Below, one piece after another: positions 50,199 to 59,693 of a DNA stretch of 64,000 bases. The notes under the pieces were generated by a model. It did not search any database. It was not told where the DNA came from and was given only the letters and a program-made list of their open reading frames with translations. Source of the stretch: Vibrio kanaloae (GTDB taxonomy: Bacteria; Pseudomonadota; Gammaproteobacteria; Enterobacterales; Vibrionaceae); NCBI RefSeq assembly GCF_024347535.1, contig NZ_AP025497.1, forward strand, positions 1,674,001-1,738,000, in the 5' to 3' direction. The stretch's first letter is position 1, and every line of letters starts with the position of its first letter. The translations under genes and the position numbers were made by a program.

Positions 50199-52103
50199 CT
50201 ATTTGCCTAACTTCTTAGCAATTTCAGTTAAGCTGGTAGGATCGTCAATCGTCGAAGGCACCACATATTGTTCACCTTCTGCAATTTGTCGGATGGTTCT
50301 GCGTAAGATCTTGCCTGAGCGTGTCTTAGGTAGTCTCTCAACAACCAAGGCTTGCTTAAAACAGGCGACCGCGCCAATCTCATTGCGAACCTTGCCAACC
50401 AACTCCGCTTGTAACTCAATACCATCGACTTTTACGCCATCTTTCAGCACAACTAAACCAAGAGGTAGCTGCCCTTTTAAGTCATCATGAATCCCGACTA
50501 CCGCACATTCTGCAATAGCAGGGTGACCACCCACGATTTCTTCCATTTCTCCCGTCGATAGACGGTGTCCCGCTACGTTTATCACATCGTCGATACGGCC
50601 CATGATAAATAGATACCCATCTTCATCGAGATAACCACCATCACCCGAAACGTAATAGCCTGGGAATTGGCTCAGATAGCCAGATTCAAATCGATCATGA
50701 TTACGCCAAACCGTTGGCAGACAACCGGGTGGTAGTGGACGTTTAAGGGCCACAAAACCTTGTTGATTAGGCTGAGCTACTCCACCGAGTTCATTGAGAA
50801 TCTCCACTTGGTAACCCGGAACAGGTTTAGTGGAAGAGCCCGCTTTCACTGGTAAAGATTCTAACCCTGTTGGATTGGCGGAAATGGCCCAGCCTGTTTC
50901 TGTTTGCCACCAATGATCGATAACTGGTTTATTGGTATGAGACTCAACCCAGTCCAATGTTGGCGGGTCTAAACGCTCTCCCGCCATAAAAATCGACTTG
51001 AGCGATGATAAGTCATACTTGGTGAGCAACTCGCCTTTTGGATCTTCTTTCTTAATGGCTCTAAATGCCGTTGGAGCAGAAAACAATACATCGACTTTGT
51101 ATTCTTCACACACACGCCAGAATGCGCCGGGGTCTGGTGTTCTGACTGGCTTGCCTTCAAACAGAATCGTGGTACAGCCATGAATCAGTGGTGCGTACAC
51201 AATATAAGAATGCCCAACCACCCAACCCACATCGGAAGCCGCCCAAAACACACCATCTTGCGGCATATCATAGATAGTACTCATCGAGTATTTCATTGCG
51301 ACCGCGTGACCGCCATTATCGCGGACAACCCCTTTCGGCTTCCCTGTCGTACCCGAGGTATAGAGGATATATAACGGGTCGGTTGCCAAAACAGGCACAC
51401 ACTCATGAGGCTCAATACCAGCCACCGCTTGTTGCCAAAGTACATCGCGTTCATTGTTCAACTCGGCTAGAGACTGCTCTCTTTGGAATACCACCACTTT
51501 CTCAGGTTTCCAACGGCTGTCCATGATCGCGCGGTCAACCATCGGTTTATAAGGTAGAACCTTGTTGATTTCGATACCACATGAAGCCGTAATCAAGACT
51601 TTGGGTTCGGCATCTTCAATTCGAACCGCAAGCTCATGCGGAGCAAATCCGCCGAACACCACAGAGTGCACTGCGCCTAACCGAGCACAGGCTAGCATTG
51701 CCATTGCCGCTTCAGGAATCATTGGCATGTAGATAACCACACGATCGCCTTTGATTACACCCTGTTGAGCCAACATACCCGCTGTCTTAGCCACTTGTTC
51801 ACGAAGCTCATTGTAGGTGTAAAACGACTTGATACCCGTGACTGGCGAATCATAGATCAGCGCAACCTTATCACCACGGCCATTTTCACAATGATAATCC
51901 AACGCCAACCAACAAGTATTCATCACCCCATCAGGAAACCAGCGTTCAATACCGTTATCGTCAGTTTGTAATATCGTTTTTGGAGACTCAAACCAATCAA
52001 TGGCTTGTGATTGTGTTTCCCAAAATGAATTTGGGTCTTCCCTCGCCCATTGATACTCGGTGATGTAATCCGTTTTTCTAGTCATTCGATTCGTAGCAGA
52101 CAT
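50199..52103 (-). CDS. prpE: Propionyl-CoA synthetase PrpE
   Basis: The 634-residue enzyme activates propionate to propionyl-CoA via an adenylate, supplying the methylcitrate cycle. It belongs to the acyl-CoA synthetase family: the P-loop YTSGTTGKPKGVV (about residues 248-260), WWQTETGWAI (about 399-408), the hinge region GRIDDVINVAGHRLSTGEME, and the C-terminal lysine motif LPKTRSGKILRR (about 595-606), which is acetylated in relatives. It is the last gene of the operon, 116 bases after prpF, and a terminator follows. Confidence 0.95.
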   Translation of the reverse strand: MSATNRMTRKTDYITEYQWAREDPNSFWETQSQAIDWFESPKTILQTDDNGIERWFPDGVMNTCWLALDYHCENGRGDKVALIYDSPVTGIKSFYTYNELREQVAKTAGMLAQQGVIKGDRVVIYMPMIPEAAMAMLACARLGAVHSVVFGGFAPHELAVRIEDAEPKVLITASCGIEINKVLPYKPMVDRAIMDSRWKPEKVVVFQREQSLAELNNERDVLWQQAVAGIEPHECVPVLATDPLYILYTSGTTGKPKGVVRDNGGHAVAMKYSMSTIYDMPQDGVFWAASDVGWVVGHSYIVYAPLIHGCTTILFEGKPVRTPDPGAFWRVCEEYKVDVLFSAPTAFRAIKKEDPKGELLTKYDLSSLKSIFMAGERLDPPTLDWVESHTNKPVIDHWWQTETGWAISANPTGLESLPVKAGSSTKPVPGYQVEILNELGGVAQPNQQGFVALKRPLPPGCLPTVWRNHDRFESGYLSQFPGYYVSGDGGYLDEDGYLFIMGRIDDVINVAGHRLSTGEMEEIVGGHPAIAECAVVGIHDDLKGQLPLGLVVLKDGVKVDGIELQAELVGKVRNEIGAVACFKQALVVERLPKTRSGKILRRTIRQIAEGEQYVVPSTIDDPTSLTEIAKKLGK

Positions 52104-52219
52104 AGTGCCTCCTCCATGATTTATCCATTTCCCAAGCGGCTAGCCTTTGGCAGTAGCACTTGGTTGCACTCTTTTCTCAGCGTTGTTTTCGGAACATTTA
52201 ACCGCTCACGACAATCGCT

Positions 52220-53392
52220 TTACTTGGGAAAAGGCACACGAATGGCACCTTCCATAATCACTCGGGCACTACGGCTCATGATCGCCCTTTCTATTTTCCA
52301 ACCGCTTTCGGTCTGCAAAGCTTTAGCACCCACCTTCAAGATTCCTGATGGATGACCAAAGGTCACAAAGTCACGAGAGCTTCCTCCCGCCGCTAAATTC
52401 ACTAAAGTCCCCGGGACACTTGCGGCTGAAGCAATCGCAACCGCTGCTGTGCCCATCATGGCGTGATGCAGTTGCCCCATAGACAAAGCTCGTATCAGAA
52501 CGTCAGTATCATCCGCAGCAACCAACTTGCCACTTGAAGCTTGATACGCTTGAGGCTTAGCAACAAAGGCGACTTTAGGTGTGTGTTGGCGAGATTCAGC
52601 TTGTTCTAACGAATCAATAAGCCCCATCGCAACGGCGCCATGTGCTCGTATGGATTCAAACAGAGCCAAAGCTTTGGTATCACTATTGATATCTGATTGA
52701 AGTTCAGTGCCTTGGTAACCAACCGATTCAGCATCAACAAAAATGGTGGGTATCCCAGCATTAATGTATGTCGCTTTGATGCAACCCAAATCTGGAACAT
52801 CTAAAAAATCGACAATATTCCCTGTTGGGAACATAGAGCCACTCGCATCGGCTGGGTCTAGAAAATCGACTTGGATCTCAGCAGCAGGGAAAGTTACACC
52901 ATCGAGCTCAAAGTCACCCAACTCTTGGACTTCACCACCAGCGATAGGTACATGAACAATAATGGTTTTCTCTATGTTCACTTGCCATACTCGCACCTCG
53001 ACCACGCCGTTTTCTGGAATACGATTCGAGTCGACTAGGCCACTATGAATAGCAAATGGGCCCACTGCAGCAGACAGATTGCCGCAGTTACCGCTCCAAT
53101 CAACGAACGGCTTGTCTATCGCCACTTGACCAAAGAGATAATCAACATCGTGATTGGCCTTACTGCTTTTCGAAACAATCACGGTTTTACTGGTACTGGA
53201 TGTTGCACCACCCATACCATCGGTTTGCTTACCATAAGGATCTGGGCTGCCAATCACACGCAGAAGGAATTCGTCTCTCGCAGATCCCGCAACTTGCGCC
53301 GCTTCTGGCAAGTCATTCAAGCAAAAGAAAACACCTTTACTGGTCCCTCCGCGCATATAAGTTGCCGGGACTTTTATCTGTTTAATGTCCAT
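52220..53392 (-). CDS. prpF: 2-methylaconitate isomerase PrpF
   Basis: The 390-residue protein of the PrpF (DUF453) family begins MDIKQIKVPATYMRGGTSKG. The ATG at 53390-53392 has AGGAG six bases upstream, which favours it over the GTG one codon earlier. Visible family segments are GVFFCLNDLPEAA, DPYGKQTDGMGGATSSTSK and the SGNCGNLSAAVGPFAI region (about residues 99-114) with the catalytic-site lysine and cysteine neighbourhood. PrpF converts the trans isomer of 2-methylaconitate made by AcnD to the cis isomer. The start lies only nine bases after the acnD stop, consistent with paired expression. Confidence 0.94.
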   Translation of the reverse strand: MDIKQIKVPATYMRGGTSKGVFFCLNDLPEAAQVAGSARDEFLLRVIGSPDPYGKQTDGMGGATSSTSKTVIVSKSSKANHDVDYLFGQVAIDKPFVDWSGNCGNLSAAVGPFAIHSGLVDSNRIPENGVVEVRVWQVNIEKTIIVHVPIAGGEVQELGDFELDGVTFPAAEIQVDFLDPADASGSMFPTGNIVDFLDVPDLGCIKATYINAGIPTIFVDAESVGYQGTELQSDINSDTKALALFESIRAHGAVAMGLIDSLEQAESRQHTPKVAFVAKPQAYQASSGKLVAADDTDVLIRALSMGQLHHAMMGTAAVAIASAASVPGTLVNLAAGGSSRDFVTFGHPSGILKVGAKALQTESGWKIERAIMSRSARVIMEGAIRVPFPK

Positions 53393-53401
53393 CACAGGCT
53401 C

Positions 53402-56038
53402 CTATTGCGCGAGAAAGTCTTTGGCGAAACGTTGCAACACGCCACCAGCGCTATACACGTTCACTTCGTCTGCAGTGTCTAGTCGGCAGGTTACTGGCAC
53501 ATCAAGCTTTTCACCGCTTTTACGAGTGATTACCAACGCCAAATCTGAACCCGCTTGGATGTCGCCATACACATCGTAAAGCTCAGTGCCATCGAGTTGT
53601 AAGGTGTTGCGATCCGTTCCCTCTTTGAATTGCAAAGGCAAAACGCCCATACCGACTAAATTGGTCCTGTGGATTCGCTCAAAGCCTTCAGCAACAATCA
53701 CTTCAACACCCGCTAAGCGAACTCCTTTGGCCGCCCAATCGCGTGATGAGCCTTGCCCATAGTCTGCGCCAGCCACAACAATCAAAGGTTGTTTACGGTT
53801 CATGTAGGTCTCTATCGCTTCCCACATGCGAGTTACTTGTCCCTCAGGCTCAACTCGTGCTAATGAACCCTGTACCACGCTTCCTGATTCCTTGACCATT
53901 TCATTGAACAGTTTCGGGTTAGCAAAGGTCGCTCTTTGTGCCGTAAGATGATCGCCTCGGTGAGTCGCGTACGAGTTAAAGTCCTCTTCTGGAACGTCCA
54001 TTTTTGCGAGGTATTCACCTGCCGCACTTGAAGCTAGAATCGCATTTGATGGAGATAAATGATCGGTCGTGATGTTGTCACCCAGAATAGCCAAAGGCCT
54101 CATACCAGATAAGCTTCGCTCTCCCGCAAGAGCCCCTTCCCAATAAGGTGGTCTGCGAATATAGGTACTTTGAGGTCGCCAGTCATAAAGCGGTTCAGTC
54201 GTTACCTGCTCCTCGTCTGGCTGGAACATTTTTACGTAAATTTGTTGGAATTGCTGAGGCTTAACATGCTCACCGACAACGGCATCGATCTCCGCATCAC
54301 TCGGCCATAAATCACTTAAGTAGATTGGCTTGCCGTTGCTGTCAGTGCCTAAGCTGTCTTTCTCGATATCAAAGCGAATCGTGCCAGCCAAGGCATAAGC
54401 AACCACCAATGGCGGTGATGCTAAAAACGCTTGTTTGGCATAGGGATGGATTCGACCATCAAAGTTTCGATTCCCTGACAACACAGCGGTTGAGTACAGG
54501 TCGCGGTCGATGATCTCTTGTTGGATTGTAGGATCCAACGCCCCACTCATTCCGTTACAGGTAGTACACGCATAACCCACGATACCGAAGCCTAATTGTT
54601 CCAGCTCAGGTAGCAAACCTGCCGACTCAAGATAGAGCTTGGCAACTTTAGAGCCCGGCGCAAATGATGTTTTCACCCACGGCTTACGAACTAATCCAAG
54701 TTGATTGGCTTTCTTAGCCACCAATGCCGCGGCGACCACGTTTCTTGGATTACTGGTGTTAGTACAAGAGGTAATTGCTGCGATGATTACGGCACCATCA
54801 GGCATTTGATCATCGCTGTACTGCTTAGCATGCTGCTCTTTCCAAGATGTTTGACTGATGCCTTGCTGAGCCAGTTCTCTGGTTGGCAAACGACGATGTG
54901 GGTTAGACGGCCCTGCAAGATTGCGCTCAACCTTCGATAAATCAAACTCTAATACACGTTCGTATTGAGCAGAATCGAGATCGTCAGCCCATAGCCCGGT
55001 TTGTTTAGCGTAGCGTTCAACTAATTCAACCTGCTCAGGCTCTCGACCTGTGAGTTTCAGGTATTGAATGGTCTGCTCATCGATGTAAAACATACCGGCT
55101 GTTGCGCCATACTCTGGCGTCATGTTGGAGATGGTTGCGCGGTCACCAATGGTCAGCGCACGAGCCCCTTCACCAAAGAATTCCAAATAGCTTGAAACCA
55201 CTCTCTCATTGCGAAGGAACTCTGTAATTGCGAGCACAATATCCGTTGCGGTTATCCCTTCTTGTCGTTGACCCGTCAGTTTAACACCCACAATATCAGG
55301 CAAGCGCATCATTGACGGACGACCGAGCATCACTGTCTCAGCTTCCAAGCCGCCGACTCCAATGGCAATGACACCTAGCGCATCAACGTGAGGAGTGTGG
55401 CTATCGGTACCAACACAAGTATCAGGAAACGCGATGCCTTCTTTAGATTGAATAACCGGAGACATCTTCTCCAAGTTAATCTGGTGCATGATCCCGTTCC
55501 CCGCTGGAATCACACTGACGTTCTTAAATGCGGTTTTACACCATTCTATAAAGTGAAAACGGTCTTCGTTTCTGCGCTCTTCAATCGCTCGGTTTTTATC
55601 AAACGCTTCGCTATCAAAGCCTGCGTGTTCCACTGCCAGAGAGTGATCAACAATCAGTTGGGTTTCAACAACGGGGTTCACCTTGGCAGGGTCTCCGCCT
55701 TGGTCAGCAATCGCGTCTCTTAATCCAGCCAAATCTACTAGGGCTGTTTGACCAAGAATGTCATGACATACAACGCGCGCAGGATACCAAGGAAAATCTA
55801 AGTCGCTCTTGCGTTCAATGATCTGTTTTAAGCTGTCTTCAAGGGTTTCAGGATCACAGCGTCTTACTAATTGCTCTGCCAACACTCGCGACGTATAAGG
55901 CAAGGTTTTATAAGCGCCCGGGGATATTGCTTCTACCGCTTCGCAAGCGTCGAAATATTCTAAGCCCGTACCCGGTAAAACCTTTCGATACTTGCTTTCA
56001 TCAAGCTCTTGGTTTCTTTGAAGTTTTACATCAGACAT
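53402..56038 (-). CDS. acnD: Iron-sulfur 2-methylcitrate dehydratase AcnD
   Basis: The 878-residue aconitase-family enzyme dehydrates 2-methylcitrate to a 2-methylaconitate that PrpF then isomerises. Cluster-binding cysteines are visible at Cys425 (TSCTNTSNP) and Cys491/Cys494 (CTTCNGMSG). Other active-site motifs are GTDSHTPHVDALGV, LGDNITTDHLSPSNAI in the swivel domain, and DYGQGSSRDWAAKG. The length matches AcnD rather than the shorter, cluster-free PrpD. The prpB-prpC-acnD-prpF order is typical of Shewanella and Vibrio. Confidence 0.95.
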   Translation of the reverse strand: MSDVKLQRNQELDESKYRKVLPGTGLEYFDACEAVEAISPGAYKTLPYTSRVLAEQLVRRCDPETLEDSLKQIIERKSDLDFPWYPARVVCHDILGQTALVDLAGLRDAIADQGGDPAKVNPVVETQLIVDHSLAVEHAGFDSEAFDKNRAIEERRNEDRFHFIEWCKTAFKNVSVIPAGNGIMHQINLEKMSPVIQSKEGIAFPDTCVGTDSHTPHVDALGVIAIGVGGLEAETVMLGRPSMMRLPDIVGVKLTGQRQEGITATDIVLAITEFLRNERVVSSYLEFFGEGARALTIGDRATISNMTPEYGATAGMFYIDEQTIQYLKLTGREPEQVELVERYAKQTGLWADDLDSAQYERVLEFDLSKVERNLAGPSNPHRRLPTRELAQQGISQTSWKEQHAKQYSDDQMPDGAVIIAAITSCTNTSNPRNVVAAALVAKKANQLGLVRKPWVKTSFAPGSKVAKLYLESAGLLPELEQLGFGIVGYACTTCNGMSGALDPTIQQEIIDRDLYSTAVLSGNRNFDGRIHPYAKQAFLASPPLVVAYALAGTIRFDIEKDSLGTDSNGKPIYLSDLWPSDAEIDAVVGEHVKPQQFQQIYVKMFQPDEEQVTTEPLYDWRPQSTYIRRPPYWEGALAGERSLSGMRPLAILGDNITTDHLSPSNAILASSAAGEYLAKMDVPEEDFNSYATHRGDHLTAQRATFANPKLFNEMVKESGSVVQGSLARVEPEGQVTRMWEAIETYMNRKQPLIVVAGADYGQGSSRDWAAKGVRLAGVEVIVAEGFERIHRTNLVGMGVLPLQFKEGTDRNTLQLDGTELYDVYGDIQAGSDLALVITRKSGEKLDVPVTCRLDTADEVNVYSAGGVLQRFAKDFLAQ

Positions 56039-56138
56039 ACATCCACCATTACCTGTTAAATTCTATTCGTTGTTTCTTGAGGCCTTGTCGTATGAAGACG
56101 GAAGTCACCTCAGACATAAGTCGGCTCGTTATAGAGGG

Positions 56139-57341
56139 CTAACGTAGATGAATAGGTAGCCAGTCTTGATGCTCTGGTCCGGTATAGTCTGCACTTGGAC
56201 GAATGATGCGATTGTTTTCTCTTTGTTCGAACACGTGTGCCGTCCAACCTGTGAGGCGGCTCATCACAAAGATTGGTGTAAACAGTTTGGTTGGGATGTC
56301 CATGAAGTGATAAGCCGACGCATGGAAGAAATCAGCATTACAGAACAGCCCTTTCTCGCGTTTCATTACCGCTTCAACACGCTCAGAAACCGCGTAAAGC
56401 TGCTTACCTCCCACCTCTTGAGCAAGCTCTTTTGACCAACGCTTGATTAGAGCATTTCGTGGGTCGCTTTCACGATAAATGGCATGACCGAAGCCCATGA
56501 TCTTGTCTTTGTTAGCAAGCATATTCATGATGTTCGTTTCCGCTTCATCGGCGGTTTGCCAATCTTGGATCATTTCCATCGCCGCTTCATTTGCTCCACC
56601 GTGCAATGGGCCTCGCAGTGTGCCAATCGCTGCGGTGACACAAGAATGGATATCTGACAACGTTGATGCACACACACGAGCCGCAAAGGTTGAAGCATTA
56701 AACTCATGTTCCGCGTAAAGGGTTAGCGAGCAGTGCATCACCTTCTTATGAAGTTCACTAGGTGTTTTATCCGTTAGCATCTTCAGGAAGTAGCCACCTA
56801 AACACTCTTCACTTTGATCTTCAGTATCAATTCGCACACCATCATGGCTAAAGCGGTACCAATAACAAATAATGGCAGGGAAAAGCGCAAGCATGCGTTC
56901 GGTCGCAGACAGTTGTTCAGAAAAATCAGTCTCTTGCTCTAAATTACCTAGCATTGAACAACCCGTTCTCATGACATCCATAGGATGAGCGTCTGCTGGA
57001 ATAAGCTCTAGTGCTGCTTTCAAAGGTTGAGGCAACCCGCGCAGACCAATCAACAACGTTTTGTAATCGTCTAGCTCTTTTTCACTGGGTAAATGACCTC
57101 TTAGTAGTAGATGCGCCACTTCTTCGAACTGAGCATGATTAGCAAGATCGGTAATATCATAACCACGGTAGGTTAAACCGGTTCCTGATTTTCCGACCGT
57201 ACATAGCGCTGTGGTTCCCGCACTCTGGCCACGTAGACCAGCACCACCGATTGCAGGTGCGCTGGCTGTTTTTTCGCTTTGTTGGTGGTTTTCTGTTGAA
57301 GCCTTATCGACAGCTGCTTTATCACTCAAAGATACAGACAT
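56139..57341 (-). CDS. prpC: 2-methylcitrate synthase PrpC
   Basis: From the ATG at 57339-57341, which has a perfect AAGGAG site seven bases upstream, the protein has 400 residues; a longer in-frame start would add 25 unsupported residues. Residues 1 to about 33 are a polar leader; the citrate-synthase fold begins near GGAGLRGQSAGTTAL. Active-site regions include LHGGANEAAMEM, MGFGHAIYRESDPRN and FMDIPTKLFTPIFVMSRLTG. It condenses propionyl-CoA with oxaloacetate. It lies between prpB and acnD. Confidence 0.94.
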   Translation of the reverse strand: MSVSLSDKAAVDKASTENHQQSEKTASAPAIGGAGLRGQSAGTTALCTVGKSGTGLTYRGYDITDLANHAQFEEVAHLLLRGHLPSEKELDDYKTLLIGLRGLPQPLKAALELIPADAHPMDVMRTGCSMLGNLEQETDFSEQLSATERMLALFPAIICYWYRFSHDGVRIDTEDQSEECLGGYFLKMLTDKTPSELHKKVMHCSLTLYAEHEFNASTFAARVCASTLSDIHSCVTAAIGTLRGPLHGGANEAAMEMIQDWQTADEAETNIMNMLANKDKIMGFGHAIYRESDPRNALIKRWSKELAQEVGGKQLYAVSERVEAVMKREKGLFCNADFFHASAYHFMDIPTKLFTPIFVMSRLTGWTAHVFEQRENNRIIRPSADYTGPEHQDWLPIHLR

Positions 57342-57487
57342 GGTGAACTCCTTTTCTGTGTTAGTCGCCTGCACTCTTTGGTGCTGCCTGTTTATGTGTC
57401 CGATGATCTTTATCATCGGTACTGGATATGGCGACCAACCATTTCACGTTATTGGATTAAGTTGATTTTTGATTAATTGAAACCGGT

Positions 57488-58384
57488 TTACCCTTCGCTT
57501 GAAAACAACTGATCAAGCTTGTTCTCGTAGTCGTGGTAATTCAGGTGTTCGTAAAGCTCTTTACGGGTTTGCATCGAATCCAACAGAGCTTCTTGATTAC
57601 CCTCAACTAACAAATGCTTGTAAACATTCTCCGCCGCTTTGTTCATCGCACGGAACGCGCTCAATGGGTAAAGCACCATGTCGACACTTGATTGGGCTAA
57701 CTCGCTACAGTTGTAGAGTGGTGTTTGGCCAAACTCAGTGATGTTCGCAAGAATAGGCACGTGCTTACCCGTTGCCGATTTCAGCGCCGCCGAGAACTTC
57801 ACGTATTGATCGAGTTGATTCATCGCCTCAGGGAAAATCATGTCAGCACCCGCTTCAACACACGCAATAGCTCGTTCAATCGCACTGTCAATGCCTTCAA
57901 CCGCCAATGCATCGGTACGAGCCATAATCACAAAGCTGTCATCGGTTCTAGCATCGGTTGCCGCTTTGACTCTATCGACCATCTCTTGTTGGCTCACAAT
58001 CGCTTTATTTGGTCGATGACCACAGCGTTTCTGAGCGACTTGATCTTCCATGTGAATTGCAGCCGCGCCCGCTTTTTCCATCGCTCGGATGGTACGTGCA
58101 ATATTAAATGCGCCACCAAATCCCGTATCGATATCCACCAGCAATGGCAGGTCACACGCGTTGGTAATACGTTCAACATCCACCAACACATCGTTCAATG
58201 TCGTAATACCTAAATCAGGCAAACCATAAGACGCATTGGCGATGCCTCCACCCGACAAATAGATCGCCTGATGCCCCAAGTTCTTTGCCATCATCGCGCA
58301 ATACGGATTCACCGTGCCGACGATCTGCAATGGGTCGTTGTCTTGCACAGCTTGTCGGAACTTAGCTCCTGCTGATAACTTCAT
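57488..58384 (-). CDS. prpB: 2-methylisocitrate lyase PrpB
   Basis: The 298-residue isocitrate-lyase-superfamily enzyme splits 2-methylisocitrate into pyruvate and succinate, closing the cycle. Seen are [18 protein letters not shown] (about residues 42-59), VDIDTGFGG with Mg-binding aspartates (about 83-91), the catalytic loop KRCGHRPNK (about 118-126), and [11 protein letters not shown]. The start has GGGAG seven bases upstream. It is the first enzyme gene of the operon, 37 bases after the GntR regulator. Confidence 0.95.
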   Translation of the reverse strand: MKLSAGAKFRQAVQDNDPLQIVGTVNPYCAMMAKNLGHQAIYLSGGGIANASYGLPDLGITTLNDVLVDVERITNACDLPLLVDIDTGFGGAFNIARTIRAMEKAGAAAIHMEDQVAQKRCGHRPNKAIVSQQEMVDRVKAATDARTDDSFVIMARTDALAVEGIDSAIERAIACVEAGADMIFPEAMNQLDQYVKFSAALKSATGKHVPILANITEFGQTPLYNCSELAQSSVDMVLYPLSAFRAMNKAAENVYKHLLVEGNQEALLDSMQTRKELYEHLNYHDYENKLDQLFSSEG

Positions 58385-58421
58385 AATGACGCTCCCTGTT
58401 AATTGTTTATTTGTAAGCCTA

Positions 58422-59141
58422 TTAATCCATATGTTTGGATTGAATTTGTTGTTCGATAAGCATTCGACTACCTGATATATGTCGTCGCATCAGCATTTCT
58501 GCTAGCTCTTCATCACGGTTACGGATGGCTTGTAGGATATATTTATGTTCATCAAGCGCCTCTTTTGGTCGAGACTGCGCTCTAGGCGATTGGTAGCGAT
58601 ACATGCGTAATAAGTGATAAAGCTCATCACACAGTAGAGAAATGAGTTTGCTGTTGCGGCTGGCTTTAATGATTCGATAATGGAAGTCAAAATCGCCGTG
58701 TTGGTGGAAATAAGAAGAACCTTCTACTTCATCAATATGCTGAGAGTGTGTCGACAATAAGCCTTCAAGGCCGATCAGTTCTTCTTGTGTGATATGTCTC
58801 GCTGCGAGTCGAGCAGCCATGCCTTCCAAAGCCTCTCGCACCGCGTAAAGCTCTAGCAGTTTTTCTGCCGAAAAAGTAATAACTCGTGCGCCGACATGAG
58901 GAATTCGTTCAATAAGCCCTAGCCCCTCCACACGCATTATCGCTTCACGTAATGGACCTCGACTTACTTCAAAGCGTTTAGCCAGTTCAGGCTCCGAGAT
59001 CTTACTGCCCGGTGGTAATTCACCGTTAACAATCGCCTCAACAAGATACTCAGTGAGGTTTTCTGATTTAGTGTTCTCTTTATCGTTCACACGTGTCTTC
59101 GTGTTTGCATTTAAGCTGAGATCTTTTATCGCAGTATTCAT
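58422..59141 (-). CDS. GntR-family (FCD subgroup) regulator of the propionate operon
   Basis: I place the start at ATG 59139-59141 (MNTAIKDLS, 239 residues), after AGTGAG; an ATG at 59192 would add 17 residues but would put an operator-like palindrome inside the coding region. The winged-helix domain (about residues 26-95) includes [40 protein letters not shown] and [18 protein letters not shown]. The FCD ligand-binding domain follows, with the metal-type histidine pattern in [12 protein letters not shown] and RMLIEQQ at the end. FCD regulators often sense organic acids; a methylcitrate-cycle intermediate is the natural guess. It heads the prp operon and faces tctCBA across four TGTCGACA-type palindromes. 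Confidence 0.9.
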   Translation of the reverse strand: MNTAIKDLSLNANTKTRVNDKENTKSENLTEYLVEAIVNGELPPGSKISEPELAKRFEVSRGPLREAIMRVEGLGLIERIPHVGARVITFSAEKLLELYAVREALEGMAARLAARHITQEELIGLEGLLSTHSQHIDEVEGSSYFHQHGDFDFHYRIIKASRNSKLISLLCDELYHLLRMYRYQSPRAQSRPKEALDEHKYILQAIRNRDEELAEMLMRRHISGSRMLIEQQIQSKHMD

Positions 59142-59174
59142 ATTCACGCTGCTCACTTCTGATTGCTGAACCTT

Positions 59175-59188
59175 AATTGTCAACAATT
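59175..59188. promoter_or_regulatory. Operator-like palindrome A (AATTGTCAACAATT)
   Basis: Arms AATTGT/ACAATT surround a central CA; it is a one-base variant of sites B and C. It lies 34 bases before the chosen regulator start. A GntR-type operator is inferred. Confidence 0.55.
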
Positions 59189-59218
59189 CCATAACATGAA
59201 CATAAAATACACGATTAA

Positions 59219-59230
59219 ATTGTCGACAAT
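59219..59230. promoter_or_regulatory. Operator-like palindrome B (ATTGTCGACAAT)
   Basis: A perfect 12-base palindrome. Its centre is 19 bases from that of site C, close to two helical turns, so two dimers could bind the same DNA face. Confidence 0.65.
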
Positions 59231-59236
59231 CAAGCC

Positions 59237-59250
59237 AATTGTCGACAATT
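59237..59250. promoter_or_regulatory. Operator-like palindrome C (AATTGTCGACAATT)
   Basis: A perfect 14-base palindrome with the core TTGTCGACAA, the best of the four and the likely main regulator site. Confidence 0.65.
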
Positions 59251-59391
59251 TAGACTAAGGTAGTATCTTTTATAGACGATAAAAACTTATCCAAAAGGAC
59301 ACCAAAAACAACTCAACCATATGTTATTTATCGACTTAATCAGAGTAAGAGTCACTAAACCCTTATCTACCCTAAAGTCATTTGGAATCGA

Positions 59392-59403
59392 TGTGTCGAC
59401 AAC
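59392..59403. promoter_or_regulatory. Operator-like palindrome D (TGTGTCGACAAC)
   Basis: The TGTCGACA core is kept, with poorer outer bases. It lies about 290 bases upstream of tctC, on the transporter side of the region. Confidence 0.45.
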
Positions 59404-59693
59404 TAGCTAAGCCAAGTTGCCAAACACCACTTAACCTATACCTGTCAGCGAGTTCAACGATAAACCTTATGTCTCTCAACGAATAAAGACATTACTCCCC
59501 GTCGTGAACTTTATGAACTTTATTCACCCAATGTTCTTTATCCTCAATATCGCCGCATTACAGACAATTCATTAACACATCGTTAACTTTAACCTTACCT
59601 GCTAAGCAATGTCCTACCCGTTTGTTTAGCAGCTATATAGAAAACATAAGTTTCTCTCCATTGAAGAGATCCCCTACATAAGGAACGTGAACC

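Larger units (their letters stand above)
59142..59693. other. Divergent control region between the prp operon and tctCBA
   Basis: These roughly 550 bases hold four TGTCGACA-type palindromes, three clustered at 59175-59249 and one at 59392-59403. The rest, 59404-59693, is AT-rich with no supportable ORF or clear promoter. Confidence 0.6.

Noticed and set aside
57342..57416. Start 25 codons upstream for prpC
   Set aside because: The extension overlaps a perfect AAGGAG site that serves the ATG at 57339-57341.
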